From Antrodiella citrinella (lineage: Eukaryota > Basidiomycota > Agaricomycetes > Polyporales > Steccherinaceae): a stretch of 64,000 bases of DNA. How positions within the stretch are numbered: the stretch's first letter is position 1; each line of letters starts with the position of its first letter. The DNA is taken from the NCBI GenBank assembly GCA_004802725.1, contig SGPM01000055.1:1-64000 (forward strand), given 5' to 3'. The notes beneath the pieces were generated by a model. The model worked only from the letters and a program-made list of their open reading frames with translations, was not told where the DNA came from and did not search any database. Positions 34,302 through 51,257 of this stretch are shown in pieces. The position numbers and the translations under genes were made by a program.

Positions 34302-35100
34302 TCACCGCGTCTTTACCTCCGCCCATCGTCCAAAAACTAAAGGATAGCGTCTGATAAGGAGTCAATTAAGCCTGGGAAAGACGATGGTACAACGTACTTC
34401 ACAAGATGATGTACTATAAACTTTTCCAAGAGACGGTCCAGCACCGACATGAGCGGAAGGAGGGCCTGTGGCGTGAATGGATTGTCGTTGGGCGGTGCAT
34501 CTACGCAGGTCAGCGGTTAGAGAGCGTCGCGCTATTCACGAGACAGATTAATACCTTTGGCATGCACCCTTGACTTGTATGTGTATACGAGATCAATTTT
34601 CGTCAAAGTGGCATGTACCGGCCACCGTTCAGGGTCTGTGCATCTGCGGAGCGTGACATCAACTGTGGCGACGATCATGAGTTGACATGAACATAAAAGG
34701 AGAACAACAGACGCATACATTTGAGTTTGTGGTCGTCCTCATCAACATAAGGCTGTGATATGTGTGCTATGCCTAGGGCAGACGCGTTCTACGACAGACA
34801 AGGTGAAAGACGCCATACACGATGCTGGACGACAAGTACCTTGTGGAAATATGTGAATGCGTGCTGCATCACGGCGGACCCCTGGAGAGTTGCAGTTGCC
34901 ACGGGATGGCCTGCGAGGACGCCTGCAAGGGTAAAGGTGATGTTGGCCGCGTGAAGGACGTCGACGGCGGCGGGCAGGGCGGACTTGAGGACACGAACGT
35001 CGCCGTCGCCGGCAGTGTCGAGATGGTGTGTCGACTGGAGGTGGAGAACGAAGGCGTCGGTGAGCTCCTTGTTTGAAGCTGTGCAAATAAAAGGAGGCAT
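34302..35100 (-). CDS. Unrecognised 196-residue protein
   Basis: Five exons (35100-34840, 34788-34719, 34662-34555, 34500-34398, 34350-34302) join in perfect phase over four consensus introns and end in a TGA, so this is very likely a real gene. The protein begins MPPFICTASNKELTDAFVLH. It has alternating hydrophobic segments (DVRVLKSALPAAVDVLHAAN, FTLAGVLAGHPVATATL), a middle beta-like stretch (FDVTLRRCTDPERWPVHATL) and a helical C-terminus (LLPLMSVLDRLLEKFIVHHL). No signal peptide or membrane span is evident. I could not assign a family. It is divergent from PKC1 over 274 bases. Confidence 0.75.
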
Positions 35101-35374
35101 TGCTCGTCGTCGGAGAGTTGTGGCAGAGGGTCTCAGATCTCAGATCTCATTCACAATCCGGGGATTCAAGATTTCACAAAGATCCCTCCATATGGCAATG
35201 ATAACCTAAAAAAGGCAATGATAAGCGATGTAGAACGATATTCCCCGGGTTTATAGTCCTCTCTCACTGCAGCTCATCGCCTCCCTCTTTCCTTCCGCTG
35301 CTTATTCCTTTCCCTTCTCTTCATCGTCAACAACATCGTCCAGCGCATCAGGCGTGGTGCTTGCGACATCCGTC

Positions 35375-39386
<4,012 letters not shown>

Positions 39387-39542
39387 TGAAGTACCCTGCA
39401 GCGATTACGATTATTATGTAGTTTCTTCTGTTTTAACGAACTTTTATCAACACGAACCCCCTGTTGTATTGGATACCTATTGTTGTGCTCACTATAAATG
39501 CCATTCACGGCGACAATTACTTGTATACATCGGTTCTCTGCC

Positions 39543-39884
39543 TCAATGAGTGGATGCGAGGACATGGCCCCCAGTGCCTGGGAGACCCTGCGCGACGGGC
39601 TCTCCATTCTCCGTACCATCGTCGTCGCGCCGACCTCGCATGAGTTCATGGAAAGTCTGCCACAGCTCGGCGATGGTCTCGTATTCTCGCGTCATGCCTA
39701 GGACTTCTTCCAGCTTTCTATTCAACGCGTTGCTCGATGATAGGAGCTCCTCAACGCCCTGGTGAACAGTTCGTTCAGCATTCCATCCGAATTGTGTGGT
39801 TCTAAGCCACCAACGTACCGACGTGATCTCCGCAGTCAAGCGATCTCTCTCTCGATTGAAAAATGTATGATCGTCTGTTGACAT
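39543..39884 (-). CDS. DAD1: DASH complex subunit DAD1
   Basis: Two exons (39884-39819 and 39758-39543) over a 59-base intron give 93 residues. The core is unmistakable: RERDRLTAEITSGVEELLSS, then NALNRKLEEVLGMTREYETI and ELWQTFHELM. The DASH/Dam1 ring couples kinetochores to microtubule ends in fungi. The tail after residue 65 is Gly/Asp-rich and variable. The gene converges with PKC1, leaving 156 bases between the stops. Confidence 0.92.
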   Translation of the reverse strand: MSTDDHTFFNRERDRLTAEITSVRWWLRTTQFGWNAERTVHQGVEELLSSSNALNRKLEEVLGMTREYETIAELWQTFHELMRGRRDDDGTENGEPVAQGLPGTGGHVLASTH

Positions 39885-40300
39885 CGCTCTGACCAAATGA
39901 GAACGTCTGAGGGTAACTTCCAAGGGTATAAGGTGTTCACGATGGTTGAACGCAGATAATATAAGCGCCCTTTGGTCTGTGAGCCGCCAAGCCAAGCTCG
40001 TCTCCGCGGGATCTGGTCCGGCCCTTCCTTCCTTTCTTCCTGAACACACACTTCATCTAGTCTCCATAGCTGACCTTATGAGAGAAGATAGTCGTTCTCT
40101 CATCAAGCACTTCATCAGTGACGCACTGCATTGTCAAGCCGATAATTAGCCCGCACATTTCAATGATGACTGTAAATAATGTACACTATAAATCAAGAAA
40201 CTTACGCGACGATATACCACAGCTAGTGAGAGGTAAAGGAGAAATGGAGAACGAAAATGGAAAGTGAAAAAGGATGCATGTATGTCTTATCATCCAACAA
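39885..40300. other. Intergenic between DAD1 and RasGEF
   Basis: It should hold the DAD1 promoter and the 3' end of the RasGEF transcript. No gene is seen. Confidence 0.5.
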
Positions 40301-43300
40301 CTACAAGAAACCGCTCTCCTGCAATAACCGTGCCATTTTCTCGTCCTCTCGCTCTCTGGGTTCTCGCTGAAGACTCAGCTCCCAGAACTTATCTCCGTAG
40401 TCCACACCGTCCGAGTACTTGTGAAGAGCGTCCTCAAGATAGTTGAGAATAGGGGTGACGATGGTGAAGTTGTAAGGCTTAGCCTGCCACCGCTTGATAT
40501 CCTGAATGACTTCAGCAGCTTTTTGACGCTTGCGGAAATTGACCATTTGCCCAGCAAGTTTGTCTTCCGCACCGTCATTGATGAATGTCAGGGTCGTCAA
40601 GTATACACCTGAGACGAGTGTAAGTACTTCAAACCCATGTTAAAACAGAAGGAAGACTGACCGATAAACGGAACACATGGTGGCGTAATGGTCGCCAATG
40701 CTTGACGATAGTTAGTGAAGTTCTTATTGGTGTCGATGGTCTGCTCGCAGTTGCCGAGCAAAGTCATGAATCGAGCATTGACTTGTTCCCAAGTGCGTTT
40801 CAACCGACGGATTGGAGGCGTGTTGAGACCGGAGATGATGGCGACCATCGTGGAGAAGTTTTGGATGAGCCGACAGCGCTGTAGCGGGCTGAGTCCTTAG
40901 TTCGCGCGAAGAAATACTGCACTCACTTCAGCAACGTTGATAAAGTGCTTCACGATGGCCGCCCGTTTTCTAGAGTCTTCACGATCGAGAATGGTCTCCG
41001 CCACCCAATTCGCCATCTATACGCGTCGTGAGTATCGTACCACGGATATGAAAGGTGAACTTACTCGATTGCTCATTTGAATGATGCCTGTAATGTTGTC
41101 CACGCTCTTACCCGGCTTGGAATCCCGCGAGCGCTGCAAACATTCCATGGGTCGGATCTTCTTGTAAAGCGCAGCTTCCATGAGGGTTAGCTGCCTAGCC
41201 AGCTCGGTAGGATCCAGATCAAGCAACTTGAGTTTCTTGGAAGCTTTCGGCATAATCGGGGCCGGAGGGGCTACCGGTGCAGTATTCGTGGTCTTGATAG
41301 GACCGTCTCCATTTCGTTGCTGCACACAGAGCCATGAATGAGCTGCAGTTAAAGAACTCAATTTGGGACGTACCGCGCGTTCGATCAAAATCACTAGTTG
41401 TTTTGCTGCAGCGAACGAATGCACGTCAGGGATGACAGCAAAGTCCTTCATACGATCCAAGATGTACATGTCCTCTGGCTCAAGGACATCGTCATCTGTC
41501 ACCATGGACTTGAAGACATTCAGGACGCTAAGTGCATTCGTAAGTAGCCGCGCTGAATCCAACGAAAGTATACACTTACCGCATGCGAATCACATGTTGC
41601 TTGAGCTTCGTCCATTCCTCCATCTCAGCGTTGCTGAGATTTTCTGGTGGTTGGACCCAGAAGCGATGAACAAGGAGATCGAACAATTCATTCAGAGTCA
41701 TGAATGACTTGAAGGTCATCAAGAAGTATTTGATAAACGTAGGATCTGTGTACGGCCGTCAGGTCAAGTATCAAAAACAGACTCAGGATATCATACCTCC
41801 GGTCTCATGTGCTGTCAGACGCTCCACGAGCGCACTGGTAGTGCCAGCTCTCACACCACCATCTGGATCGATCAGGATCTCAGACTGGTCGTAGTTCGGT
41901 CTGAGATACCATGGCTTCGCGTCTTCATTCAGTTTCGTGATGTAATGTTGCGGTGCGTCATTTCCAAGAAGCTTGATCAGTTTCGCGGCGCGAGGAGGAG
42001 TCTTGCTCGATGCAGCTGAAATGAGAACATATGAGAGCTGCTCTGACAAGTGAAGCAACAAATGTATGAACTTACGCCCAGCCGTTGATTCTTCTAACAC
42101 CTCATCCAAGATGAAAGACTCCGCTGTGGGCGAATGCTGTGAACCAAGAAGCGTCGCCGACTCTGCAGTGTCTTGCCAGGTAGGAGTCATTGATTCAGGC
42201 GCGCCATCCGACATGTCAAGTGACGATTCCGAATACTGCGAGGAGGCGTTATACAGGGCAGACGGCGCTGTGTCCAGAGCACGGATATTTCTGCTGGGGC
42301 CTGGGTTGGAGAAAGCGAGCTCCATATCCACCACATCTTCTTGAACCATGGGCTGAGCCGTACCGTTGATGTTACCGTCTACAATGCTAATACGAGACCG
42401 ACGCCATTCAATCGAATTCCTGTACGACTGCTGTCCGATATCTGCTTGGTCGTGTCCCACAGCGACGAGAGCATCCAGCACACCAATCACGACGCCCAGA
42501 TTGGATCGCACCGCAGTGAGTAAAGCGTCCACATACTCGTACTGCGCGACGCGCTCCCGCTCCGAAGCGATGGACACCGCACGATGCGCCTCCACCATCA
42601 TGAGCAAGGATATGGAATCATCGAACAAGGCCTGAACGGACGCTTCCAAAGTTCGCATCAAGATGCGCGCCTTATCTACCGTCTGCAAGTACTGCGGGCT
42701 GTTTGCTTGTACACCGTCGATATCCACATGTTGTGCGATGTTGAAATCGTTCAGGTTGATCAGGAATGTGGCAAGGTAGCCGAGCAGGCTGTGTCCATCG
42801 GTCTGGAATCGCTCTGGAAGGCAACAGTAAGTGACGAACGTCGATCAGATAGAATCGAACTGACCGAGCTGCTGAGCGGCGTTGTGAGAGATGACCATCA
42901 AACCACGCAACTTCGTTTCAATAGTGCCAGCAGATAACTTTAACATTGTCACGACATCGCCCGAGAAGGTTTTGGACGGTGGCTTTGCAGTGCTCTCAAC
43001 AGGAACGTACCCAAAACCTCGCCAATGTCCAGCAACACCAGCTCCAGGTAGACCCAGACCGATGTTGGTGGTAGCGAAGGCGCCACGCAGACGTTTGATC
43101 TCGGGCACCCGAGAAGAGGCGTTCTGTTCCCGGAAACGTTGTACGTCAAGTACGAAGGCGGCCACCGAACGTTCCAGTTCTGTCGCATCCGACTCCATCC
43201 GATTGGGTTTGTCGGCGACGGATAGTACTGGATCATATTGCATGGCCAGTGCAGAGAGAACCAGTTTCGACAAAGTTCCTGCCACTTTCCGGTGCGAGGC

Positions 43301-44846
43301 CTTGAGATGTGACTGCAGTGCCTGATTCCATATTCCCGTCCGCCCGTCTTGACTTCGTGGGTACAAATGGCTCGGGATATGGCCGGATGGTGTTGCAGTA
43401 ACATAGAGGAGATTCCGAACCGTCGTTACGACACCGAGCACGCGTGCATCGACTTGACTGGCTTCTTCGGCCGTACGTGAGATGCCTGTGCTTTGAAGAT
43501 ACTCCACAACTGAATCTATCGCCTCCCGGACATGGTCGGATAGCTCGACAGGCGACTGTGGTGGTGGGGATGCCAACGCTTTTTGCAGTGCCTGAGCCAC
43601 TTGTTCCGAAGGTGTCAGTGAAATGCGTGTCCCGCTGGCGGTACTCGTTGTTTGCATGCTCTCAGTGCGGGCATTTCCGTTTACATGCCTTGTCATGCTT
43701 GCGGATGACGCTGCCCGACTCCGTTGGAATGGATGCACGTCAGAATCGTCGGAGTAGACACTGGCTCTGTCAAGCACGCTGTCGCTCCTGTCTCTGGTTT
43801 GGTGGGATACTGTGGAATCCGAGCGCATTCGATTAGCTTCTGTAGACCGGCCGGGAGGTGCACTGCTATTCGAGGACGAATGCAGGCGCTCGTTCCCGTT
43901 CACTCTATTACCAGGTACTGCAGAGGTGTAGGCAGGAGGAGGGGCTTCCTCCACCTCGGAAGAAGGCGGGGACCAAGATATCTGACCGGTCTCGGTATGC
44001 TGATAGTAGTACGAAAGTCCATCGTCGGCCAATCGTCTCACCCAAGATTCGGGCGTACGACTTCGACGGGGAAGACCAAATCCTGCGACAGCTCCACCGT
44101 TCCGGACAGTCCGGAGTGGTGATGTGGAGGCAAGGGCACCCACCGGCCCTGGACTTGCCCGACTGCTTGAAGGAGACAGAGCAGATATGTCGCTTTCTCC
44201 TTCCTCCGCTTCATGGGGTAGGTCTTGGGAATGCTGTCCAGTCTGTGTATTGACGTAGAATATCTGGACGACAGTTCATATATTAGTAAGAGAGGGACTT
44301 GGGGAAAGGATGACTTACTCGGCCGTCCTGTGATACCCGCGGCACCCAGAAATCATTGTGATGGCCCTCCCTCTCCCTGCCTTTCTCCGGCTGCGCAGCT
44401 TGCTGTACAGCATGCTGAGAGGCATTGTAGCCATCGTCTGCTTCTAACCAATTCGCATCTGAACTCGATCCTCCCAAAGCCTGGGACATATCAAGAACGG
44501 ATTCATCAGGCAGGGAGGGCATAGAAGATGTCTGGGAGAATTCTGGGGCCGTAGCAGCAAGAGCGGTCTCGGCCTCCTGCTCGGAGATGACGACAACGTA
44601 ATTTGAGGGGAACCATCCTCGTTCGTCGCCCAAGAGACCGTCCCACCATCCGGACTCGAGCTGGGTGAGAACCTCTATGATGTCGCTCTTATGGAAGGAG
44701 AGAGAGGAGGCATCTCTGGTCTGGTAGTCGTACAATGCCCTGCAGAAGAAAGTGGATATGTACTGCTCCTCTGCGGGCTGCTGAGCGGGTTCAGGCATGT
44801 AGGACGTGATGGAATGTTGGGAGGAGCCATAGACAGCAGTAGCCAT
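40301..44846 (-). CDS. CDC25: Ras guanine nucleotide exchange factor with SH3 and WW domains
   Basis: Ten exons (44846-44319, 44263-42865, 42813-42076, 42015-41797, 41745-41580, 41527-41374, 41319-41065, 41016-40927, 40878-40662, 40608-40301) give 1357 residues. An SH3 domain lies at about 33-88 (ALYDYQTRDASSLSF, GWWDGLL, GWFPSNYV). Two WW-like modules follow: about 164-190 (DFWVPRVSQDGRIFYVN) and about 245-275 (SWVRRLADDGLSYYYQ...ISWSPP). A Ser-rich linker comes next, then a REM domain near 960-1016 (FIKYFLMTFKSFMTLNELFD, then WVQPPENLS). The catalytic Cdc25 domain spans about 1080-1330 (LDPTELARQLTLMEAALYKK, RRLKRTWEQV, VPFIGVYLTTLTFINDG). It activates Ras upstream of cAMP signalling. Cdc25 naming is by architecture. 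Confidence 0.9.
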
Positions 44847-45106
44847 GGCCTACCGGCAATGCGCCGTGTACGAGGATGTAAGGTAGATGAGAAGGGCGAG
44901 TACAATATAGCCCAAAGCGAGTGTGAGGGACGGCGAGGAAAGGAACGACGACGACGAGGAGAACAACGAACCCGACGAGTCGGACGGTGTCGAGAGAGAC
45001 TCTTGAGAACTGGGCCACATCGAGGCGCCGGTCTAGGAGGGTCGGTTTCCACGTGCCATTGACGCTGAAATACAAGTACAAGAACTGCCTACTTCTGGTC
45101 TACCTC

Positions 45107-48100
45107 TTACCGTTTCAGTGTCCTCTGTTTCTCAGCAAACTCGACAATCTTACGGTCCACAAACATACCCTTGCGCTCTCGCACACCGTCCATGTACCCT
45201 TTCGCCACGTTCGATCGGTCTGCTTTCTCACCGAGGTCTTCCAACTCCTCCTCCGTAGTAGGCACCCAGAACGGATCTTCGTCTAGCATCTCATACCTGT
45301 GTATCAACGCCTAATCAGATCAACCACACATGGTCACAACATATGTGTAGTCTCACCCGCTGAAAATCAGCTGAGGGCTAGCTGCGCCGGAGGTCCGTTT
45401 TCGGATGTCTGATGGAGAGTGAATGAGAAACAGTACACGCGCCATAATCAACGTTCAAACGTACCGTCTGCAAATCCGAAACTCTCCACCACGGGAAGCA
45501 GTGCGCGAACGAGGAAGAAGGATGTCCCCTCCTTCATCTCCTCCGCCACAATTCTGCCCCGACGTCTAGCAACAACACCATAGACCTTCCCAAGTACGTC
45601 CGCTAGAATCTGGAATCAGCAATTTCAAAATTTGCTCGTTAGAGCTACATACTTGAAGCCTGAATGTCGCACTCATACATCGCAAGCATCAGGCGAGGTG
45701 ACCAATCTAGCAAACCGTTTCGACACGCATCTCGTACGGCGGAGATGAATGAACCAGTCACTTGCGCCATACGATTGTGTTCTGAAATATCGATTTGAGC
45801 TATAAATTGTTCTCAGCCGGAAATCACATACCTTGCTCTTCTTCGATACCAGGTAGATCGACTTCGAGAGACTCCAGGAAGTAGGCCACACCTTCTACCG
45901 GCTCCGCGCACAGCGGTCCTTGGAACGTCGCCAGTTGAAACCCGGTTTCCAAGTGCTTCTCTAAGTCGCGTACGACCTGGCTGACATCTCTGCGCGATTC
46001 CTCCACATCATCGCTTCCATCTAGCTCAGATTTCAATCTGGTGACAAGTCAGCTACATGTAACGTACGACAACCACAGGACCCTACTTACGAATACGTCG
46101 TTCCCTTATTCCGACCATCACACAGGAGACACGTTCCGGCTCGTTGAGGGCCGAAGGCAATCAGTTTATCTTGGATGCTCAGCCACTCTCCTCCAACCTT
46201 CTCACAGACTGTCGTTAAAGCAGACCAAAAATCCTCGGGTTTGATTGTTTGTCGCTTGATGATCTCGCCTTGGAGATCCACCTCGTCTTCGATGTCGCCG
46301 TCTGCAGCGACTGTCGTCTGTTCGCTGGCCTTGGAACTTCGCTCCCGTTCAAGTTGTCTAAGAATGGCCAAATTGTCCAGTAGGAATTTAGAGATCTCCT
46401 GTGGGAGAGGGACGGCACGAATAGTGAATTTTACAAGATCGCGGACAGTTGCGCCGTGAATGACACCTCTCTTGCCTCCGGATTTTGGAGGTGCCATATC
46501 TGTGCAGTTGTTGTGAGATAAGGCAGTTGTGTACGTAGATCGTGCATACTCACCGATACCCTTGACCACTGTCTCTCTGAACGGTACAATTGGCTTAGAG
46601 GCATGTATCTCAATCTTAGCGAATCTCTCTCGCAAATCCTTGAGACATCTCTGCGAATATGTCGAGGTTAGTAGAAGGCATGAAAATCACGGAGTCTTCA
46701 ATTACCTCGAGGTGCAACTCTCCGGCAGTCAGAATGACATACTCTCCCGTCTGCTGCTGGAAAGTTTCCACGCATGGATCTGCCTGGGCGAGCAACTTCA
46801 ATCCGTTCACGAGTTTGGGCATGTCTGCGGGGATCGCCGGTTCCAAAGCGACTCGGACAATGGGAGGAGCCTAGCGGAACGTGAGTCGCATGGTCAGACA
46901 AACAATGCCTGACAGCCTTACCGTACGAATGACCCCGCCAAGATTGAGGAGGCAGTCGTTCAAGCTGTCCAGATCAGGTGTTTCCCCGACACCCTTCGAG
47001 GACGGTGCACATAGTGTCGCGTTCCTCCAGACCTTCCCTTCAAGACCTTTGATGGCGAAAACATTACCGGCTGTGACCTCCGGCACTTGCACCAGCTCTC
47101 TACCCATCATCACATACAAGCTTTCGACTGTAGCGGTGACCAAGTGACCGACGTTCCGTGGATGAGAGGGACCCAATGTATGGTTGTACTTGGGCAGGAT
47201 GCAGCAAATCGAGGAGCCTTCCACGATCGTCCCTGAGTAAATTCGTGCGAATCCAAGCAAGCACTCTGGCGCTTCCTTGGGTGGAGCGGCCTCGTCGTCA
47301 GCTTCTGTATCTTTGGCATCTGGGGGAGGATCAGAAGCCTCGATGGACACATCAGCTAGCGCGTCGGTCGCCTCCGCGACAGCCTCTGCAGCTTGCTTAG
47401 CCTCTCGGGCCACCTTTGCCCTATTGCGAAGGTCGTCTGCGGTCACTGGCTGTCTCTTGTTTTGCGGAAGATCCTGCGCCGATACTGCGAACATCTTGCT
47501 GACAAGAGCGACGACACCAGCATCGCTGCCATCGTCACAGCGATATAGGCCTTTTTCGAGCTTGTTCTGAGGTTCTACAGTCGGCTCATATATATCGGGA
47601 TAGAGCATCTTGGGGATACGAGTGCGTTGAGCGACTGTAGGAGGTGGAACGATGTCGACGATAGTTTGGATGACACAGGTAGATAAAGAAAGCCACTGAG
47701 AGAAAATCAGCGAGAGGAGATGTCGCGTGTCTTTCGTCTTCAAGTCACGGAGCGGGATCTTCAAGTTGAGAGCGTTCACAATCTTGGTAACTTTCTCTGG
47801 ATCACTAAGGAATGTCAGAAAGGGCGTAAAACGTGAGCAAACTCATTCACTCACGGATTCAGAGATACAGCATCGTATACGGCCCATATATTCTCTAATA
47901 CAAATTGAACAAAGAGCGGTTTGAGTGTCCGACCACGAAGATGCTTGTGGCTCATGATCCGCTTTGTCTTGGGATCCAGATAGAAATCCCCCCAGAGAAC
48001 AGTCCGCAAATTGGCTTCCTTGATCTTGAGCTTGACGGCGTAGAGATGCGCAAATTTACCAATGCGGAAACCCCATCCATCCATAGCAGAGGCAAATATG

Positions 48101-48912
48101 ACGTTACCCTTCTCTGGAGCGAAGTAAATATCCTCATCGTCCTTTTCTTGGAACTCGTCGGCGTCATCGGCGGCAGCATCGACCTCTTCTGCGAGCGACT
48201 CCCTTTTCTCTGCCAAGCGGCGCTCACGCTCTTCTCGCCACCGTAGATCGTCTTCCATACGCTCGCCAGCGAAGAAGCTTCCCATCACAGCATTGACCTG
48301 TTCGATAAGCTGAACCAGATGATGGTATGCTTCAATGGGAGCTAATTGCAACTCGGTTATGAGACGATCGAACTTGTTGATCACTAGAATAGGCTTTAGG
48401 CGATCTTGCCATGCTTGACGCAATACTGTGATCGTCTAACAATTCGATAAGTGTGGAGCGACGTAAAGAGACTAGAACTGTACCTGTGTGCAGACGCCTT
48501 CAACAGCATCCACGAGAACCAATGCACCGTCGCATAGACGCGATGCTGTGGAGACTTCGCTGGAGAAATCTACATGCCCAGGAGTATCGATCATATTGAC
48601 GACATATGTCCTGGGGGCAGTCCCTGTACTGATTCGTCAAAGATCACGGTGCACAGACACATGCTATAACGCACCTCCTTCTGCACTTCGTTCCATTACT
48701 GTGAACTTCAAAGATATAGCACTACTCTCCATAGTGATGCCTCTTTGCTGTTCATCCTCGCGACTATCTAGGTACCTGATCTTTCCCGCCATGCGAGAAG
48801 AGATGATGTTGTTCGCAGCGAGGAGAGCATCCATGAGCGTAGTTTTGCCATGATCGACATGACCTATCGTGGTGACGTTACGTAGGTTTATTGCTTGCTG
48901 TACATCTGCCAT
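45107..48912 (-). CDS. RIA1: Elongation factor-like GTPase EFL1 (Ria1), 60S maturation
   Basis: Twelve exons (48912-48675, 48623-48484, 48435-47855, 47804-46922, 46870-46706, 46650-46554, 46499-46091, 46037-45832, 45781-45653, 45602-45465, 45408-45357, 45296-45107) give 1075 residues. The GTPase motifs are [35 protein letters not shown] and NKFDRL. EF2-like domains follow, interrupted by an Ala/Glu-rich insertion near residues 425-475 that is usual for EFL1. The C-terminus ([20 protein letters not shown], ending AEKQRTLKR) is the EFL1 hallmark absent from EF2. With Sdo1/SBDS it evicts Tif6/eIF6 from pre-60S subunits in the cytoplasm. The ATG at 48912 gives [20 protein letters not shown]. Confidence 0.93.
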
Positions 48913-51257
48913 CTGCACGTCCGAGGATTTGAAATAGTAAGGGTCGTTACTGAGACACCGTGGACTGTACTCACCTTGAAAAAAAGCTGAATATTCAATA
49001 CAAAAGACCACTGAACCCTGCAAACGATTTCACTAGAGGGTATGTTTGTGGTAGTGTAGCGCCTCAATGTTTCTCGGAGCCGGAGCACGTACTCGGAGTC
49101 AAAGCGACGGTATTTTTAATGATAAGATAAGATGAAGGAAGGTCGATAATCTCAGTACGTCAAGACATGCGCGTATACGGATTCGTCAAGACTTTTGCAG
49201 TACTAGTCCTGTCATGATTACACGTGGAAAAGGATTTTCAGAACAATGTCTGACAGCTAAAACATGTGTTCACAGCGAGGAAATGAATTCAAGGTAATCG
49301 AACCGTGAGGTGATGTCTAGCGATGCAGAAATCTTTCCGAACCCTTGCGGTACCTCAGGCCTCAGGTTCGACGATGACAATTTCTGCTTCAAGGATATCA
49401 CAACGTGCTGACCCAGTATCAGGCGCACATTCTTCTCTTCCTCGCCTCTATCCGAACATTAACTAGAATCTGAACTTGTGAAAGTTCTCGTGCAGAAAAT
49501 GCTTTTCCCTACGTCTCATCGGTCCTTGATTGTCCGAGCTCGTGCGGAGCCTATTTGAGTCGGCCCAAAGCGGCCAGATCCTCGAACGCACCTCGGAATC
49601 GTCGCCGACATTCCGAACTCGCAAGCGGGATCGACTTGTTTTTGCAATATTTGAACAATTCCAAAGGCACAGTGAAGACATGATCCATGTTCCAGTAGGT
49701 TCCAGCCTCCCAGGTTCCTGAACAATTTCGAGTTGCATCACTGATCGTGATGGCGGAGGAAGGCTGATTTCAAGCTTCAAGGTAGAGTAACCTAGAGTAA
49801 CTAGTTGAAGAGGATGGTAAAAGTGGACACCTACAGATTTGTCATTGCTACGAATGACTAACGGTTTGGGTAGTTCATTCGGGTTGGACCGTATATTCAC
49901 CTGAGGCCTGGTAAAGAGGGCTCGAGGGCTCGCGCTTTACGCCACAGGCGATGTGTCTCCATATATAGATTGCAATATGAGACGTGATTTATCGCATCCC
50001 AAAGTTGGCCTAAAGAGCTCATAGGGCCAAGGAAGGTACCTGAAAATGAAGCCAGCGACGTGGAAGCGTCTACAGTCAATATCGGGTTAATGTGTGTTTG
50101 CACCTTACCATTACCTCCTGACTCTGCCTTATCGCACGAAAGGCCCTAAAAAGTAGTAAAAAGTCCTCCCAAATGCATCGGGACGGAGCTAATTGTTTTC
50201 GACGGCCAATTTATGTGGACAAACGAAGGTCTGTTCCAAGTCCTGACAGTGACAAATGGGTCCGCCCGTCGAAGGTTGGTGTCCGTCCTGTATCCCCGTC
50301 ACTAGTACAGCACATCGAAGATGACCATGTTGGATGAAAGAACGAACGTTTTGGAGAGATATGCCGGTGAGTCCCAGCGACGCGTCGAACGTCGAAGTGA
50401 GGTCGATTTCTTGCCCGCTGTCTGACTGGTGGCAGTGTAGAGCGCCTACGCTGCGACCTCATTTTTTGTTGGTTATGTATCTTGCCGGGGTTTCGTAGAG
50501 TTAGATCTGTTCGCGGACGACAAAAAGACGTCAGCAGACAAGAGCAAAATCGCCGGCCATGTCTGATTGTCATACGTGTATGTTGAAGCTACTTCGGACA
50601 GATCCTCCTGCGAACGGAATGTGTACGTACGACCGGAAGGCAAGGACCGTCCGCGACCTACCAGCCCGCAAAAAACCTCTTCCTCTCTATCTGCATTGAC
50701 CTTCGATTGTGAGACTCGGGGTTTGCATCATCCTCGTGCTCACCGCTGAAGCCTCAGGCCTCAGATTTGCTTAAGGCTGGGCAATTTGCTGGCAGGGCGT
50801 ATACTTAGGTATCTGATGGCACCGCAGCCCGTGGCCATGGATCATGCATACTTCTCGCCCGAGGGAAAACAATCATGCGGTTCGTCTGCTCGTCCGTGGC
50901 CATACATGCGTATATGACAACAATTCCACAGCCAGTCGCCTCTGGTCCGAGGTCATGAGATCTTGAGCTCGCGCTCGTCTATATTGATATCTGTACCTGG
51001 TCATTGCACACACAAGCTGATTACCGGATTCCATATCTGCACCTGGTCCCGTCCGGAACCCAAATCCTTTTGGGTTCCAGACGGTCGGGTCCTATCGGCA
51101 TCCAAACGCAAGAAAGAAGTTCAGGCATGTTCCCCGGACTACCCCGCCCCGTATTTAATGGAGCCAATATCCAGCAACTTATCCCTACCCCCCACCTCCA
51201 CTTTTTTCTTCGTTGCCTGTCGTGCTAGCCTTTTACCTGCTATCACCAGCTTTCGAT
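48913..51257. other. 2.3-kb stretch without a recognised gene
   Basis: Frames on both strands are short and unlike any family I know, and I could not build spliced models. It should include the promoter of EFL1 and that of the aquaporin gene. A 10-base motif CAGGCCTCAG recurs here three times. I see no tRNA or transposon ends. A long noncoding RNA or a fast-evolving gene cannot be excluded. Confidence 0.5.
49357..50765. repeat. Dispersed 10-mer CAGGCCTCAG, three copies
   Basis: CAGGCCTCAG is at 49357-49366 and 50756-50765. Its reverse complement CTGAGGCCTG is at 49901-49910. Around the first copy, CCTCAGG is doubled in tandem (49353-49366). Function unknown. Confidence 0.45.

Noticed and set aside
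42891..44253. Plus-strand frames antisense to the RasGEF gene
   Set aside because: They are short, overlapping, with odd composition; the minus strand encodes a clear multi-domain protein.
44791..45081. 96-codon minus-strand frame with a hydrophobic stretch
   Set aside because: It lies across the start of the RasGEF gene in another phase, in its likely 5' untranslated region. No support beyond being open.
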